Assembly: GCA_016786585.1 (NCBI GenBank)
Contig: JAEUUI010000002.1
Span: 1 to 64,000 of the forward strand
Length of the DNA stretch: 64,000 bases
Source: Cyclobacteriaceae bacterium
GTDB lineage: Bacteria > Bacteroidota > Bacteroidia > Cytophagales > Cyclobacteriaceae
Direction of reading: 5' to 3'
Below are positions 42,780-52,013 of this stretch, piece by piece. Made by a program: the position numbers and the translations under genes. Below the pieces are notes generated by a model that saw only the letters and a list, made by a program, of their open reading frames with translations, was not told where the DNA came from and searched no databases. Position 1 is the first letter of the stretch. The number at the start of each line of letters is the position of its first letter.

Positions 42780-45425
42780 ATGGATACACATTACGAAACC
42801 CCCACTATGGTTCGCAGTCTTATCACTCTGTTGCTGTTTATTTTTATCGCAAGCAATGCATTTGCGTTTAATCCGGGCGTTCACGGAACCGTAAAAGGTG
42901 ATGATGGTGAAGAGCTTTCGTTCACCACGATCTTTATTAAAGAGCTGGGAACCGGAACGACCTCAAATGCACAAGGCTATTATGAAATCGGCCTGCTGCC
43001 CGGCACGTACACACTAACCTTTCAATACCTCGGTCACGAAACCCAGGAGAAAGTTGTAACGGTAGGAAATGAATCCATTGAACTTAACATTGTTCTTAAA
43101 ATTCAGGCAACGGAACTCCGGTCGGCCATTGTTACGGCCGGCAACGAAGATCCTGCCTATACCATCATGCGAAAAGCTATCGCGAAGGCGAGCTATCACA
43201 TGCAGCAACTCGACAGTTACTCAGCACAGGTATACATGAAAGGTACCGGCAAGCTTGTCGATTACCCGTGGCTTGCAAAAAAAATGATCGAAAAAGAGGG
43301 TATCAAAAAGAACCAGGCGTTCGTAGTTGAATCGGTCAGTGAAATCACGTACACGCGCCCGAATAAATTTGAAGAACGTGTTATCTCCATCCGGACTGAT
43401 GGCATCGATAAAAATGCATCACCCGCACCGTTTTTGCAGGGAAGTTTTTACAGTCCGATTATCAATGAAGTAGTATCTCCCTTATCCCCTTCAGCTTTTT
43501 CGTATTACAAGTTTGAGTATCTCGGAACATTTGAAGATCGCGCGTACCAGGTGAGCGAGATTAAGGTGACACCCCGCTTGCGCGGAGACAATGTGGTAGA
43601 GGGAACAATTTTTATCGTAGACGACTGGTGGAGCATCTACAGCCTGGATGTTGAAACCACTAAACTTGGCATCACCTTCGGGATCAAGCAGGTATACGCC
43701 CCAATTGAAGACAAGGCGTGGTTGCCGGTATCGAACCAGTTTAAAGTTCACGGAAAGATCATGGGCTTTGAATTCGCAGGCGATTATCTCGCGACATCGA
43801 GCAAGTATAAAATCACGCTTAATCCGAAACTCATTGTTCCAAAAATGGAGGTGATCGATGAGAAGATCGAAAAGAAGGAAGCGAAGGCTGTTGAGAAGAA
43901 GAATAAGAACAAAGATCAGGACTTGCAGGAACGTCTTGCATCCGGCAAGGAAATTACACGCAAAGAACTCCGGCAGCTTATGAAGGAAGCTGAGAAAGAA
44001 GAATTCAAACAAATGAAAGAACCGGAAGTCGTTTCGGAAACAACCTACAAGATCGATAGTGCTGCGTACAAAGGTGACTCGTTGTATTGGGCTGAGATCA
44101 GGCCAGTGCCGCTGTCGAAAGATGAGGTAATGGGCTATAAGGCGATGGACAGCAGTGCCGTAGTAGAACGGAAGAAGGAAGCGGGCGACACGATTAAACG
44201 AAATGATAAAAATAAACGCGGTTTTCAGCCTTGGGATATTTTAATCGGTGATTCGTATCGCATTTCCAAAAACTCAAACCTGCAAATCGAGTTTCCGCAA
44301 GTATGGTTCAATACGGTGGAAGGATTCTACCTGTTATACCGGTTGAATTACGGAATTCAGTTACGCGATACCAGTCGCACGCGAATTAATATCCGGCCTA
44401 CGTTCCGGTACTCGTTCGCACGGGAGAAAGCCAGCGGTAACATTAACTTCCAGATGCGGAACCGGAACTATCGCCTGCGGGTGGAAGGCGGGCGCTACAT
44501 GCAGCAGTTCAATGCCGATCAGCCGATTCTTCCGGTAATCAACACCTTCATGACGTTGTTGCTGGAACAAAACCTGATGAAAATTTACGAACGCGACTAT
44601 GTAGATGTTCAATACAGACGCAGACTCGATGACCGGTACACGATTGAAACCAACTGGACACTCGCCAGACGAAGGGCCATGGTGAACAATACGAATTATA
44701 AATTGGTTAACCGCGATAAAATTGACGGCTATACACCCAACGCTCCGGCAAACTATGAAGCCGATACAACAGGCTTTGCCACACACGAAGCGTTTACCGG
44801 ATCCGTGACGCTTACCGCCCGCCCATGGCTCAAGTACAGAATTCGCAACGGTCATAAATCGCAGATTAATAATTCAACGCCAACCTTTACGCTGATGTAC
44901 AAGAAAGGCTTCAACAGCATTTTCGGAAGCGATATAAACTTCGATCAGGTTGAAGTAGGCGCCAACCATTCCTTTAAAAATGGCGTGCGTGGCCGCGTTG
45001 ATTTTAACATTCGCGCGGGGATGTTCCTGAATTCCGACAGCACTGCGTTCATGGATTACAAGCACTTTTTGGGTAACCGTACACCGTTCAGCACAAGCGA
45101 TCCTGCGGGAAGCTTCCGGTTGATGGATTATTATCTCTACAGCACATCTGATAAATACCTGGCGGTGATTGCACACTACAATTTCCGCAGATTTTTAGTC
45201 ACCTCCATTTATGAATTGCGAATGCTGGGTATTCGGGAGAACATATTTGTTAATTACCTGGCCACGCCAACTTCAAAAAATTATACAGAAGTGGGGTACG
45301 CCATTGATGGCATTTTACGAATCTTCCGGTTGGAGGGTGCGGTTGCGTTCCGCGATGGCAAGTATCTCGATTACGGTTTCCGGATAGGAATAGCTACTAA
45401 TCTTACCGTAAACTTCTCCGATTGA
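42780..45425 (+). CDS. DUF5686 outer-membrane protein with carboxypeptidase-regulatory domain
   Basis: An 881-residue protein. ATG 42807, nine codons in, gives a cleaner signal peptide (Val-Arg-Ser-Leu-Ile-Thr-Leu-Leu-Leu-Phe) and may be the true start. Residues about 30-115 form a carboxypeptidase-regulatory-like domain. A large DUF5686 domain follows, with a Lys/Glu-rich coiled segment (about 360-425) and a C-terminal barrel-like region rich in alternating aromatic residues. Such proteins are thought to be outer-membrane or surface proteins of Bacteroidota, of unknown function. The gene stands 46 bases after nadD and may have its own promoter. Confidence 0.88.
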   Translation: MDTHYETPTMVRSLITLLLFIFIASNAFAFNPGVHGTVKGDDGEELSFTTIFIKELGTGTTSNAQGYYEIGLLPGTYTLTFQYLGHETQEKVVTVGNESIELNIVLKIQATELRSAIVTAGNEDPAYTIMRKAIAKASYHMQQLDSYSAQVYMKGTGKLVDYPWLAKKMIEKEGIKKNQAFVVESVSEITYTRPNKFEERVISIRTDGIDKNASPAPFLQGSFYSPIINEVVSPLSPSAFSYYKFEYLGTFEDRAYQVSEIKVTPRLRGDNVVEGTIFIVDDWWSIYSLDVETTKLGITFGIKQVYAPIEDKAWLPVSNQFKVHGKIMGFEFAGDYLATSSKYKITLNPKLIVPKMEVIDEKIEKKEAKAVEKKNKNKDQDLQERLASGKEITRKELRQLMKEAEKEEFKQMKEPEVVSETTYKIDSAAYKGDSLYWAEIRPVPLSKDEVMGYKAMDSSAVVERKKEAGDTIKRNDKNKRGFQPWDILIGDSYRISKNSNLQIEFPQVWFNTVEGFYLLYRLNYGIQLRDTSRTRINIRPTFRYSFAREKASGNINFQMRNRNYRLRVEGGRYMQQFNADQPILPVINTFMTLLLEQNLMKIYERDYVDVQYRRRLDDRYTIETNWTLARRRAMVNNTNYKLVNRDKIDGYTPNAPANYEADTTGFATHEAFTGSVTLTARPWLKYRIRNGHKSQINNSTPTFTLMYKKGFNSIFGSDINFDQVEVGANHSFKNGVRGRVDFNIRAGMFLNSDSTAFMDYKHFLGNRTPFSTSDPAGSFRLMDYYLYSTSDKYLAVIAHYNFRRFLVTSIYELRMLGIRENIFVNYLATPTSKNYTEVGYAIDGILRIFRLEGAVAFRDGKYLDYGFRIGIATNLTVNFSD

Positions 45426-45455
45426 TCTTTCACGGGGTCGTGCTAACTTCGCAGC

Positions 45456-46466
45456 ATGGTCCTTCCGGTTGACGAATTTTTAAAACTCCGCGAAACACTT
45501 CCCGTGGTGGATGTGCGCTCAGAAGGAGAGTTCGCAGAAGGTCATATCCGATCAGCTATTAACATTCCTATCCTTAACAATGCCGAGCGTGTTGCAGTCG
45601 GCACCGACTATAAACAAAAGGGTCAGGCGGAAGCAATCCGCACGGGCTTTCGGTTAGTTGGTCCACGGTTGCTTGACATCATCGATCAGGCGAAAACCGT
45701 TACCGAAAAAAACGAAATGATTGTTCATTGCTGGCGTGGCGGAATGCGTTCCGGTAACTTCTGCCAATTTGTGGGCATGGCTGGAGTGAAAACCCATCAG
45801 CTTAAAGGCGGATACAAAGCCTACCGGCAGGAAGCCTTGCAGTCGTTCAAAACTCCGTTCAAGTTTGTTGTGTTGGCTGGTAGCACCGGAAGTGGTAAGA
45901 CCGAAGTTTTACAAACTCTGGCTGCTAACGGAGAACAGGTTATTGACCTCGAGCAACTGGCGAGTCATAAAGGTTCGGTGTTCGGTGGGTTGATGCAAAA
46001 GCCTCAGCCGACAACGGAACAGTTTCAAAACGATCTTTTTGAAAAGATTTTAACCCTTGATCCTGGAAAGCGTGTATGGATTGAAGATGAATCCGTAGCG
46101 GTTGGCAAAATATTTCTGCCGCTGGATTTCTGGCAGACGATGGGCCGGAGTCCGGTGGTTGCGTTGTCAGTGGATAAAGACATTCGCATCAAGCGACTGG
46201 TAAATGAATATGGTGCAGCCGATAAGAATGAGTTTTTAGAAGCCATGACGGGCATCACCAAAAAACTTGGCGGGCAGCATTTTAAGGCAGCAAAAGAAAA
46301 ACTGCTGGAGAATGACATGGCTGCCGTGATGGATATTTTGCTTACCTATTACGACAAGGCCTACCGTAACGGACTGGAAAAGAAAAAGAACCGGATTACC
46401 GCGAATGTTGTTTGGAACGGTACCGATAAAAATAAACTCGTTAACGAACTCTCGTCTTTTCAATAA
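45456..46466 (+). CDS. selU: tRNA 2-selenouridine synthase SelU/MnmH
   Basis: A 336-residue enzyme. The N-terminal rhodanese domain has Pro-Val-Val-Asp-Val-Arg-Ser-Glu-Gly-Glu-Phe and the catalytic Cys92 in Val-His-Cys-Trp-Arg-Gly-Gly-Met-Arg-Ser-Gly. The C-terminal P-loop domain has Gly-Ser-Thr-Gly-Ser-Gly-Lys-Thr-Glu near 143-151. It replaces the 2-thio group of wobble uridines in tRNAs for Lys, Glu and Gln by selenium, using selenophosphate. Its stop overlaps the start of selD by one base, so the selenium donor enzyme is co-translated. Confidence 0.94.
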   Translation: MVLPVDEFLKLRETLPVVDVRSEGEFAEGHIRSAINIPILNNAERVAVGTDYKQKGQAEAIRTGFRLVGPRLLDIIDQAKTVTEKNEMIVHCWRGGMRSGNFCQFVGMAGVKTHQLKGGYKAYRQEALQSFKTPFKFVVLAGSTGSGKTEVLQTLAANGEQVIDLEQLASHKGSVFGGLMQKPQPTTEQFQNDLFEKILTLDPGKRVWIEDESVAVGKIFLPLDFWQTMGRSPVVALSVDKDIRIKRLVNEYGAADKNEFLEAMTGITKKLGGQHFKAAKEKLLENDMAAVMDILLTYYDKAYRNGLEKKKNRITANVVWNGTDKNKLVNELSSFQ

Positions 46467-47482
46467 TGGAAGAAATTAAGCTCACACAATATTCACACGG
46501 GGCTGGTTGTGGTTGTAAAATTTCACCGGCCGTGCTGGATGCGATTTTGCATTCGGAATCTCCCGCAGAAAAATTTTCGGCTTTGCTGGTGGGCAATGAA
46601 ACTAAAGACGATGCAGCGGTTTACGATCAGGGTGATGGCAACTGCATCATCAGTACGACCGACTTTTTTATGCCGATTGTCGATGATGCATTTACATTCG
46701 GTGAGATTGCTTCCGTGAACGCCATCAGTGATGTATATGCCATGGGGGGAAAGCCGATGATGGCGCTTGCAATTTTGGGATGGCCAGTTGGAAAATTATC
46801 GAACGAACTCGCACAACAGGTGCTGGAAGGCGCACGCAAGGTTTGCAAAGAGGCGAATATTCCTTTGGCGGGCGGTCATAGCATTGACAGTCCGGAGCCG
46901 ATTTTCGGATTGGCCGTGACGGGATCAGTGAGAAAAGAAAATTTGAAACAAAACAATACAGCAACCGAAAGTTGTTTGCTGTATCTCACCAAACCGTTAG
47001 GCGTGGGCATCATTACCACGGCACAAAAGCGCGGCCTTGCCGATGCAGCAGATGTTGCAGAGGCAGTACGCTGGATGACGGAATTGAATACACTTGGTGC
47101 TGAACTTGGTGAGCTTCCATATGTAAAAGCGCTTACCGATGTAACCGGGTTTGGATTGCTGGGTCACCTGATCGAAGTATGCGAGGGCAGCGGAGTATCA
47201 GCAGAGATTGAGTACGGCAAAATTCCGCTATTGAAAAATCTGGATGCGTACACGTCAAAGTTTATTTACCCGGACAACACGATGCGCAACTGGCAGAGTT
47301 ATGAAAAGAAAGTTTCCGGGATAGGCGCGGAGTCATTGCTGACGTTGTGCGATCCGCAAACCAGCGGAGGTTTGCTAATCTGTGTGGATGAGGTGCATGG
47401 AAACGAGTTTGAGAGGCGTTTCGGGCTAAAACCGTTTGGAAAGCTGGTGGCGAAACAGCCAATGATTGTGGAGGTTCGGTAG
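46466..47482 (+). CDS. selD: Selenophosphate synthetase (selenide, water dikinase)
   Basis: A 338-residue enzyme with the N-terminal active-site loop Gly-Ala-Gly-Cys15-Gly-Cys17-Lys18, where the catalytic residue is Cys rather than selenocysteine, then Asp-Asp-Ala-Ala-Val-Tyr and Gly-Gly-His-Ser-Ile-Asp. It makes selenophosphate from selenide and ATP. Pairing with selU suggests selenium is used here for tRNA modification; no selenocysteine machinery is in this window. The spacing to selU is a one-base overlap. Confidence 0.96.
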   Translation: MEEIKLTQYSHGAGCGCKISPAVLDAILHSESPAEKFSALLVGNETKDDAAVYDQGDGNCIISTTDFFMPIVDDAFTFGEIASVNAISDVYAMGGKPMMALAILGWPVGKLSNELAQQVLEGARKVCKEANIPLAGGHSIDSPEPIFGLAVTGSVRKENLKQNNTATESCLLYLTKPLGVGIITTAQKRGLADAADVAEAVRWMTELNTLGAELGELPYVKALTDVTGFGLLGHLIEVCEGSGVSAEIEYGKIPLLKNLDAYTSKFIYPDNTMRNWQSYEKKVSGIGAESLLTLCDPQTSGGLLICVDEVHGNEFERRFGLKPFGKLVAKQPMIVEVR

Positions 47483-47563
47483 CTTGGGATAATCGTGTAA
47501 TTTATCCCCTGATCGGTTAAACCCGGGTCACGCTGCGTAGTCTAACCGGCTCAACAAAATCAT

Positions 47564-48637
47564 ATGAGATACCTTACGTTACTTCTGATTTTTTCCTTGC
47601 TTTTGCCGAGCTGTAACTCCGGAGATGAAGCCAAACCGGAGCCATCCGAGCCGATGTACTTCCCAATCCCAAATGATCCGGCTTGGGAAACAAAATCATT
47701 CGAAGAGTTGGGGTGGAACGAAGCGGCCGCTGAAGATCTGAAAGAGTACCTGATCGGAGCTAACACCAAATCGTTTATGATCCTGGTGAATGGCCGCATT
47801 GTGATGGAAGAATATTTTGCAGGCCACACACCGACCACTACCTGGAAGTGGAATAGTGCAGGTAAAACCCTTGTTTCGGTTACTACCGGGATCGCGCAAC
47901 AGGAAGGGCTGCTATCCATCAATAACCCGGTATCCGACTACCTGGGTACGGGCTGGTCGAGCATGACGCTGGAAAAGGAAAATCTTGTTACTTCCCGAAA
48001 CTTGCTTACGATGACTTCCGGACTGAACGATGAAAGTCAATTGGTAGTGAAAGCTAACTTAACTTACCTCGCAGATGCCGGAACCCGCTGGTCGTACAGC
48101 AATGTGTTTCAATTATTGATGGACGTGGTTGGCGCTGCCAGCGATCAGGAATTTGAAACGTATTTTGATTCGAGGCTGAAGAATAAAATCGGAATGGACG
48201 GATTTTGGGATGAAGGAATCCTCTTCACAATTTATAACAGCAATACACGAAGCATGGCCCGTTTCGGAATACTCGCACTCAACAAGGGTAAATGGCAGGA
48301 TGAGCAAATCATTAACGAAGCTTTCTTTACCGACATCACTACTTCTTCGCAAAGCATCAATCCATCGTACGGATATCTGTGCTGGCTAAACGGCAAGTCG
48401 AAATACATGGTACCGGGAGGTCAAACCGTATACGATGGTGCACTGGTGCCCGCTGCACCTGCCGATATGTTTGCAGCCATGGGCGCGGAAGATCAACGCA
48501 TTTATGTGGTGCCGAGTTTGAATATGGTGGTGGTACGCATGGGCGATGCATCCGATCCGGATAATCCAAGTGCTGCACTTTCCGGTTTCGACAACAAGCT
48601 CTGGGAGAAAATCAATCCGGTGATCAACCGGCCCTGA
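47564..48637 (+). CDS. Serine hydrolase of the class C beta-lactamase family (lipoprotein)
   Basis: A 357-residue protein with a lipoprotein-type signal ending Leu-Leu-Pro-Ser-Cys (lipobox Cys near 17). The beta-lactamase-like serine hydrolase fold shows Ser-Ala-Gly-Lys near 104-107 as the Ser-x-x-Lys motif and a Tyr-Ser-Asn triad near 174-176. Such proteins include esterases, peptidases and D-amino-acid-processing enzymes; a true beta-lactamase is not implied. It stands alone after selD. Confidence 0.85.
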   Translation: MRYLTLLLIFSLLLPSCNSGDEAKPEPSEPMYFPIPNDPAWETKSFEELGWNEAAAEDLKEYLIGANTKSFMILVNGRIVMEEYFAGHTPTTTWKWNSAGKTLVSVTTGIAQQEGLLSINNPVSDYLGTGWSSMTLEKENLVTSRNLLTMTSGLNDESQLVVKANLTYLADAGTRWSYSNVFQLLMDVVGAASDQEFETYFDSRLKNKIGMDGFWDEGILFTIYNSNTRSMARFGILALNKGKWQDEQIINEAFFTDITTSSQSINPSYGYLCWLNGKSKYMVPGGQTVYDGALVPAAPADMFAAMGAEDQRIYVVPSLNMVVVRMGDASDPDNPSAALSGFDNKLWEKINPVINRP

Positions 48638-48713
48638 CGCTCACTACACGCGATTTGCCGTCAATTTCGTGAAGCGATTTGTTGAAGTTGACTGCCTTGC
48701 ACTACCTTGGTGC

Positions 48714-49022
48714 ATGATCGAAGCGATCACACAGCAATTATTTGAAGCATCACAAAGCAGGCTCGCGTGCCGGATCCAGATGCGTGGCGAACCGTTGAGC
48801 CGCGTGATTCATCCGTATGGGATTTGCAGCACCTCTACCGACAAAATTATGCTGGTTTGCTGGCAATCGCTGGGCTTTACGAGCGCTACTGGAAAACCCG
48901 GCTACCGGAATTTATCATTGATGGATTGTGAATCGGTGGAGATTTTAGATCAGCACTTCACCGTTGATGCAGGCTTTAACCCGGATGATAAACAGTATTG
49001 CGACTGGGTTTATCATGTTTGA
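48714..49022 (+). CDS. Small WYL-domain-like protein
   Basis: About 102 residues from ATG 48714; a longer frame from 48669 adds 15 poorly conserved residues. The pattern Cys-Arg-Ile-Gln-Met-Arg-Gly-Glu-Pro-Leu-Ser-Arg-Val-Ile-His-Pro-Tyr-Gly-Ile followed by Val-Cys-Trp-Gln and Tyr-Arg-Asn-Leu-Ser-Leu resembles a lone WYL domain, a ligand-sensing unit often found in regulators. No DNA-binding domain is attached. A TACCTTGG box just upstream resembles a -7 element. Function is unknown. Its last bases overlap the convergent downstream gene by ten bases. Confidence 0.5.
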   Translation: MIEAITQQLFEASQSRLACRIQMRGEPLSRVIHPYGICSTSTDKIMLVCWQSLGFTSATGKPGYRNLSLMDCESVEILDQHFTVDAGFNPDDKQYCDWVYHV

Positions 49023-49660
49023 ATGTCATCCGAACTTCTGATAATTTCGAATAGTTCTTTAAACTCCTGGAATTTTGTTTTTCGTGCAACTCTGAAGAGC
49101 TGGGTATTACCCATATTTATAATTTCGATATCCTCGACTTTTTTGAGTTCTCCGATCAAAGAATCTCCCTGAACAATTCCAATAATCTGATTTTCGGAGT
49201 CACCGTATTCATATTTCCCGTTTCGGATGCTGTATGAAACATGTGCAATGCCCAGAAAATGCTGAGGCGTGATTGTCCATAGGTGATTAATATGACGAGA
49301 ATCGCTTGACGCAAAAAGCTCAGAGCGATCTATGAGTTCATAAATACGCTCATCTTCAGTTCTCGTCAGGTCTGACTGAAGCATGAGCCTTACGACATAC
49401 TCGATTTCCTGTTGATCTTTAGAATAGTTTGCTTGAATTTCCTCGTCTGACTTGATGCGGTTTATGTGTTCATCGACCACGATTACTTCATTCTCAAGTT
49501 CTTCCAGCGTGAAATACCGCCCGGTTTCCGGATGATAGATTCGTTCATCCTTTAATCGTTCTTCCAGTTCGGCTTGCGCCTGTTTTTCCTTTTTTGAAGG
49601 CTTGAGTATCGTGAATAGTATAATACCCAGCAGCACAAAAAAAATGATACCAAAAATCAT
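49013..49660 (-). CDS. Hypothetical single-pass membrane protein
   Basis: A 215-residue protein with one N-terminal membrane helix (residues about 2-19, Phe-Gly-Ile-Ile-Phe-Phe-Val-Leu-Leu-Gly) followed by a charged coiled region and a mixed alpha/beta domain (about 105-215). No family is recognised. It lies downstream of the lipoprotein gene on the same strand with a 75-base gap. It overlaps the end of the WYL-like gene by ten bases. Confidence 0.65.
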   Translation of the reverse strand: MIFGIIFFVLLGIILFTILKPSKKEKQAQAELEERLKDERIYHPETGRYFTLEELENEVIVVDEHINRIKSDEEIQANYSKDQQEIEYVVRLMLQSDLTRTEDERIYELIDRSELFASSDSRHINHLWTITPQHFLGIAHVSYSIRNGKYEYGDSENQIIGIVQGDSLIGELKKVEDIEIINMGNTQLFRVARKTKFQEFKELFEIIRSSDDIQT

Positions 49661-49735
49661 AGTTCTGATCTTTAGGGTAAGAGTTTAGGGATTGGAAATC
49701 CTTTAATTTGTTAACAGTTTGCGGCATACGCACCG

Positions 49736-50452
49736 CTACGATATCCAAAGCTGAATTGTTTTTTTTATTGTCCAATGCTGATCATGAAATTCAACCAATA
49801 TGATTTCGCCTTTGCCACATTTCCCGCCACACATAAAGTCATAATATAAAAGTCCTTTTGTGTTGTCTTCATTCATAAAGACTTTTGAAAAGCTTACAGC
49901 ACCGATGTCGGATTGGAAGAATTTTTCGCATGAAACGACTTTTGAAGTGCAGAGTTTAAAGTTTTCACTGGTGTACTTTGTCTGCGGCTTGGCAAGCGTA
50001 TTTGCCACCGATTCCCAGTTTGAAGAAAACACGGTTAAAAATTCCTTAATCTCACGTACGCCTTGCGTTGTGTCATTTTTGGCCATCGCAACAAAATCAT
50101 CACTACCTGAATATCCATGTTTCCAAGGTCCGGTGAATAAGGTTGTTCTGTAGCAGATTGTCTCAAACTTGGCCGTATCTTTAAACAATTTGTTTTGTAG
50201 TAAAATCAAGTCGTTTTTAAATTCTGTCGTGTCCTCAAACTCAATATACCAACCCGGATATTTTTCCCTGAGTTCTTTTGTGATAACCTGGTTTAAGTAT
50301 CCGTTATAAAAATGCTTCTCGACAAGCTCGCTCAGTACGTCATGATATAGTTTAAGTTCTTTATCGTCTGTTTCAAAGTCACAAATTTTATACTCAGGTG
50401 AAGAACACGAGTATAAGATCGCAAGAACTAATAAGTAGGCAGCTGTCTTCAT
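49736..50452 (-). CDS. Hypothetical lipoprotein
   Basis: A 238-residue protein when started at ATG 50452; a start at 50476 would place eight extra residues before the signal. The signal ends in Ala-Ile-Leu-Tyr-Ser-Cys, a lipobox, so it is a lipoprotein. The mature part contains several cysteines (about 138, 176, 186, 218 and 222) that could form disulfides in the periplasm. No family is recognised. It is upstream of the single-pass membrane protein gene on the same strand. Confidence 0.65.
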   Translation of the reverse strand: MKTAAYLLVLAILYSCSSPEYKICDFETDDKELKLYHDVLSELVEKHFYNGYLNQVITKELREKYPGWYIEFEDTTEFKNDLILLQNKLFKDTAKFETICYRTTLFTGPWKHGYSGSDDFVAMAKNDTTQGVREIKEFLTVFSSNWESVANTLAKPQTKYTSENFKLCTSKVVSCEKFFQSDIGAVSFSKVFMNEDNTKGLLYYDFMCGGKCGKGEIILVEFHDQHWTIKKTIQLWIS

Positions 50453-50532
50453 AAAATGTGAACACCCGGTAAACAATTTAGTAAAAGTATTGGGAGTGTC
50501 ACCTCAGATGGTTGCTCCCGTCATGCAGCAGG

Positions 50533-51594
50533 CTAGCTTAAATCCTTACGCTCGGTACCGGCAACCTCCAGCACCAAATCCGCACCGTACTCCATGGCAG
50601 GTGTTTTATATCCCGGGTGGAAATTTCTGTTCATTACTTTTTCTGCAATCAGTACCGCAGTTTTTGCGGTAAGCAGGTATGCATTGGGGCCGTTAAACAA
50701 ACTGGTTTTAATATTTCCGGCTGCGTCCCACACGGTCCCACGCAGGTAACATTTTCCGTTCAGCAAATGATCTTCCGATGGACCTGCCTTGCCCTTGTCA
50801 ATCTGCTTCAGCATAAAATCTTTCATCCAGCGTTTGCGTAACAGAAAGCCTAGGTAGTTGCTTAACCTCAAACTTCTCACGGCTTTTTCATCCGCGCCAG
50901 CGAAAACTTCAATAGTCGGAATGCCGGTGCTGCGCCAGGCAGTCGAAATATCGCCCCACTGGATGCGGGTCGTTTTTGCTGTAAACTTTCCGAAATCTAG
51001 ATCGAGTACATCCTTACCAAGCGTAAACGGAACAAGCTCATTGCCCTTTCGCATGATGCCGCCATGACCGAGGCTTTCCGTCATGCTTTTCTTCGTACCG
51101 CGCGACATACCTCCCGGCACCATCGCGAATGCAAGCTGAAGATGTGTGGCGGAGGATAGCCGTTGTTTTAAATGAACGGCAAGGCAGTCGGAAGGTACCA
51201 CATCGAAGCCTGTTCCCGGCATGAGCTGAACCCCGGCTTGTTTGGCTGCTTCGTCATACCCGGCCAAGAGTTCAAACACCTGCCATTCACCGGTAATGTC
51301 AGTATAATGTGTTTTGGTTTCGATGCAGGCATCAACCATTTGTTTGGCGGTGAACCGAAACGGTCCGCCACAATGAATAACAAGCGTTGCCTGAAGTAAT
51401 AATTTTTTTAACGCTTCGGAATCACTGATGTCGACAACTACAAACGGATAGCCCGTCTCGTTGAATTGCTTTTGCAGTGCATCGTGATTACGGCCTGCCA
51501 GAATAACGTTGTACTTTTTCTGCCGGAGCTCGTTAACGATCAGCTTGCCGGTGTACCCGTATGAACCGTAAACGATAATGGTATTCTCTCTCAC
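50533..51594 (-). CDS. Saccharopine dehydrogenase-like NAD(P)-binding oxidoreductase
   Basis: A 353-residue protein with an N-terminal Rossmann fold: Val-Tyr-Gly-Ser-Tyr-Gly-Tyr-Thr-Gly-Lys-Leu-Ile (about 8-19) and Ala-Gly-Arg-Asn. Then His-Cys-Gly-Gly-Pro-Phe and Tyr-Thr-Asp-Ile-Thr-Gly-Glu-Trp are typical of saccharopine dehydrogenase-like and trans-acting enoyl reductase proteins. The substrate is unknown. It overlaps the preceding gene (139-residue membrane protein) by four bases and is probably in its operon, which may extend from pyrH-frr. Confidence 0.85.
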   Translation of the reverse strand: MRENTIIVYGSYGYTGKLIVNELRQKKYNVILAGRNHDALQKQFNETGYPFVVVDISDSEALKKLLLQATLVIHCGGPFRFTAKQMVDACIETKTHYTDITGEWQVFELLAGYDEAAKQAGVQLMPGTGFDVVPSDCLAVHLKQRLSSATHLQLAFAMVPGGMSRGTKKSMTESLGHGGIMRKGNELVPFTLGKDVLDLDFGKFTAKTTRIQWGDISTAWRSTGIPTIEVFAGADEKAVRSLRLSNYLGFLLRKRWMKDFMLKQIDKGKAGPSEDHLLNGKCYLRGTVWDAAGNIKTSLFNGPNAYLLTAKTAVLIAEKVMNRNFHPGYKTPAMEYGADLVLEVAGTERKDLS

Positions 51595-51989
51595 GGAGTT
51601 TGTGGAGTAGCCGGTGTCTGGGTAGTTCCAACGCGTTCAACTTCGGTAACGAAGTATTTTGTATCACCCCGCCAGAAGAAACGTACGAACATTCTTTTAA
51701 ACTTCAGGTTTACGCGTTCGCCCGTGAGGGCGACCTGTTCCAGGTCTTTCAGAACCTGGTCGTTACTGCTTTCAACTGAAAAGTCTCGGACCTCGGCAAT
51801 CGGACTGGTGTTTTTCAGTGCGCCAAACGATTCCATGCTGATGCGGCCTTCGTAGGTTTTAAACAGCACGCCCTTTTTCGAAACACTTAATACTTTTCCG
51901 GCCCAATATCCATCTTCGTATGATACGAAGTACAGAAAGCAGAACACCCCGATCAGTAATGCGATAACGATGGCTAGAACTTTTTTCAT
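51591..51989 (-). CDS. Small inner-membrane protein of unknown function
   Basis: A 132-residue protein if started at ATG 51989 (longer frame from 52010). It has one N-terminal membrane helix (Val-Leu-Ala-Ile-Val-Ile-Ala-Leu-Leu-Ile-Gly) and a small beta-rich domain (Val-Leu-Ser-Val-Ser-Lys-Lys-Gly-Val-Leu-Phe-Lys-Thr-Tyr-Glu-Gly). Homologues are sometimes misnamed as a dehydrogenase; nothing here suggests enzyme activity. It sits between frr and the saccharopine-dehydrogenase-like gene, overlapping the latter by four bases. Confidence 0.6.
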   Translation of the reverse strand: MKKVLAIVIALLIGVFCFLYFVSYEDGYWAGKVLSVSKKGVLFKTYEGRISMESFGALKNTSPIAEVRDFSVESSNDQVLKDLEQVALTGERVNLKFKRMFVRFFWRGDTKYFVTEVERVGTTQTPATPQTP

Positions 51990-52013
51990 GATGGACTTGA
52001 ATTTTTGCATGGA

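Noticed and set aside
47564-48637. Beta-lactamase antibiotic resistance gene
   Set aside because: The Ser-x-x-Lys fold is shared by many esterases and peptidases; nothing specific to beta-lactam hydrolysis is seen.
51591-52010. 6-phosphogluconate dehydrogenase for the small membrane protein
   Set aside because: It has one membrane helix and about 110 further residues, with no dinucleotide-binding fold, so such a name would be a misannotation.
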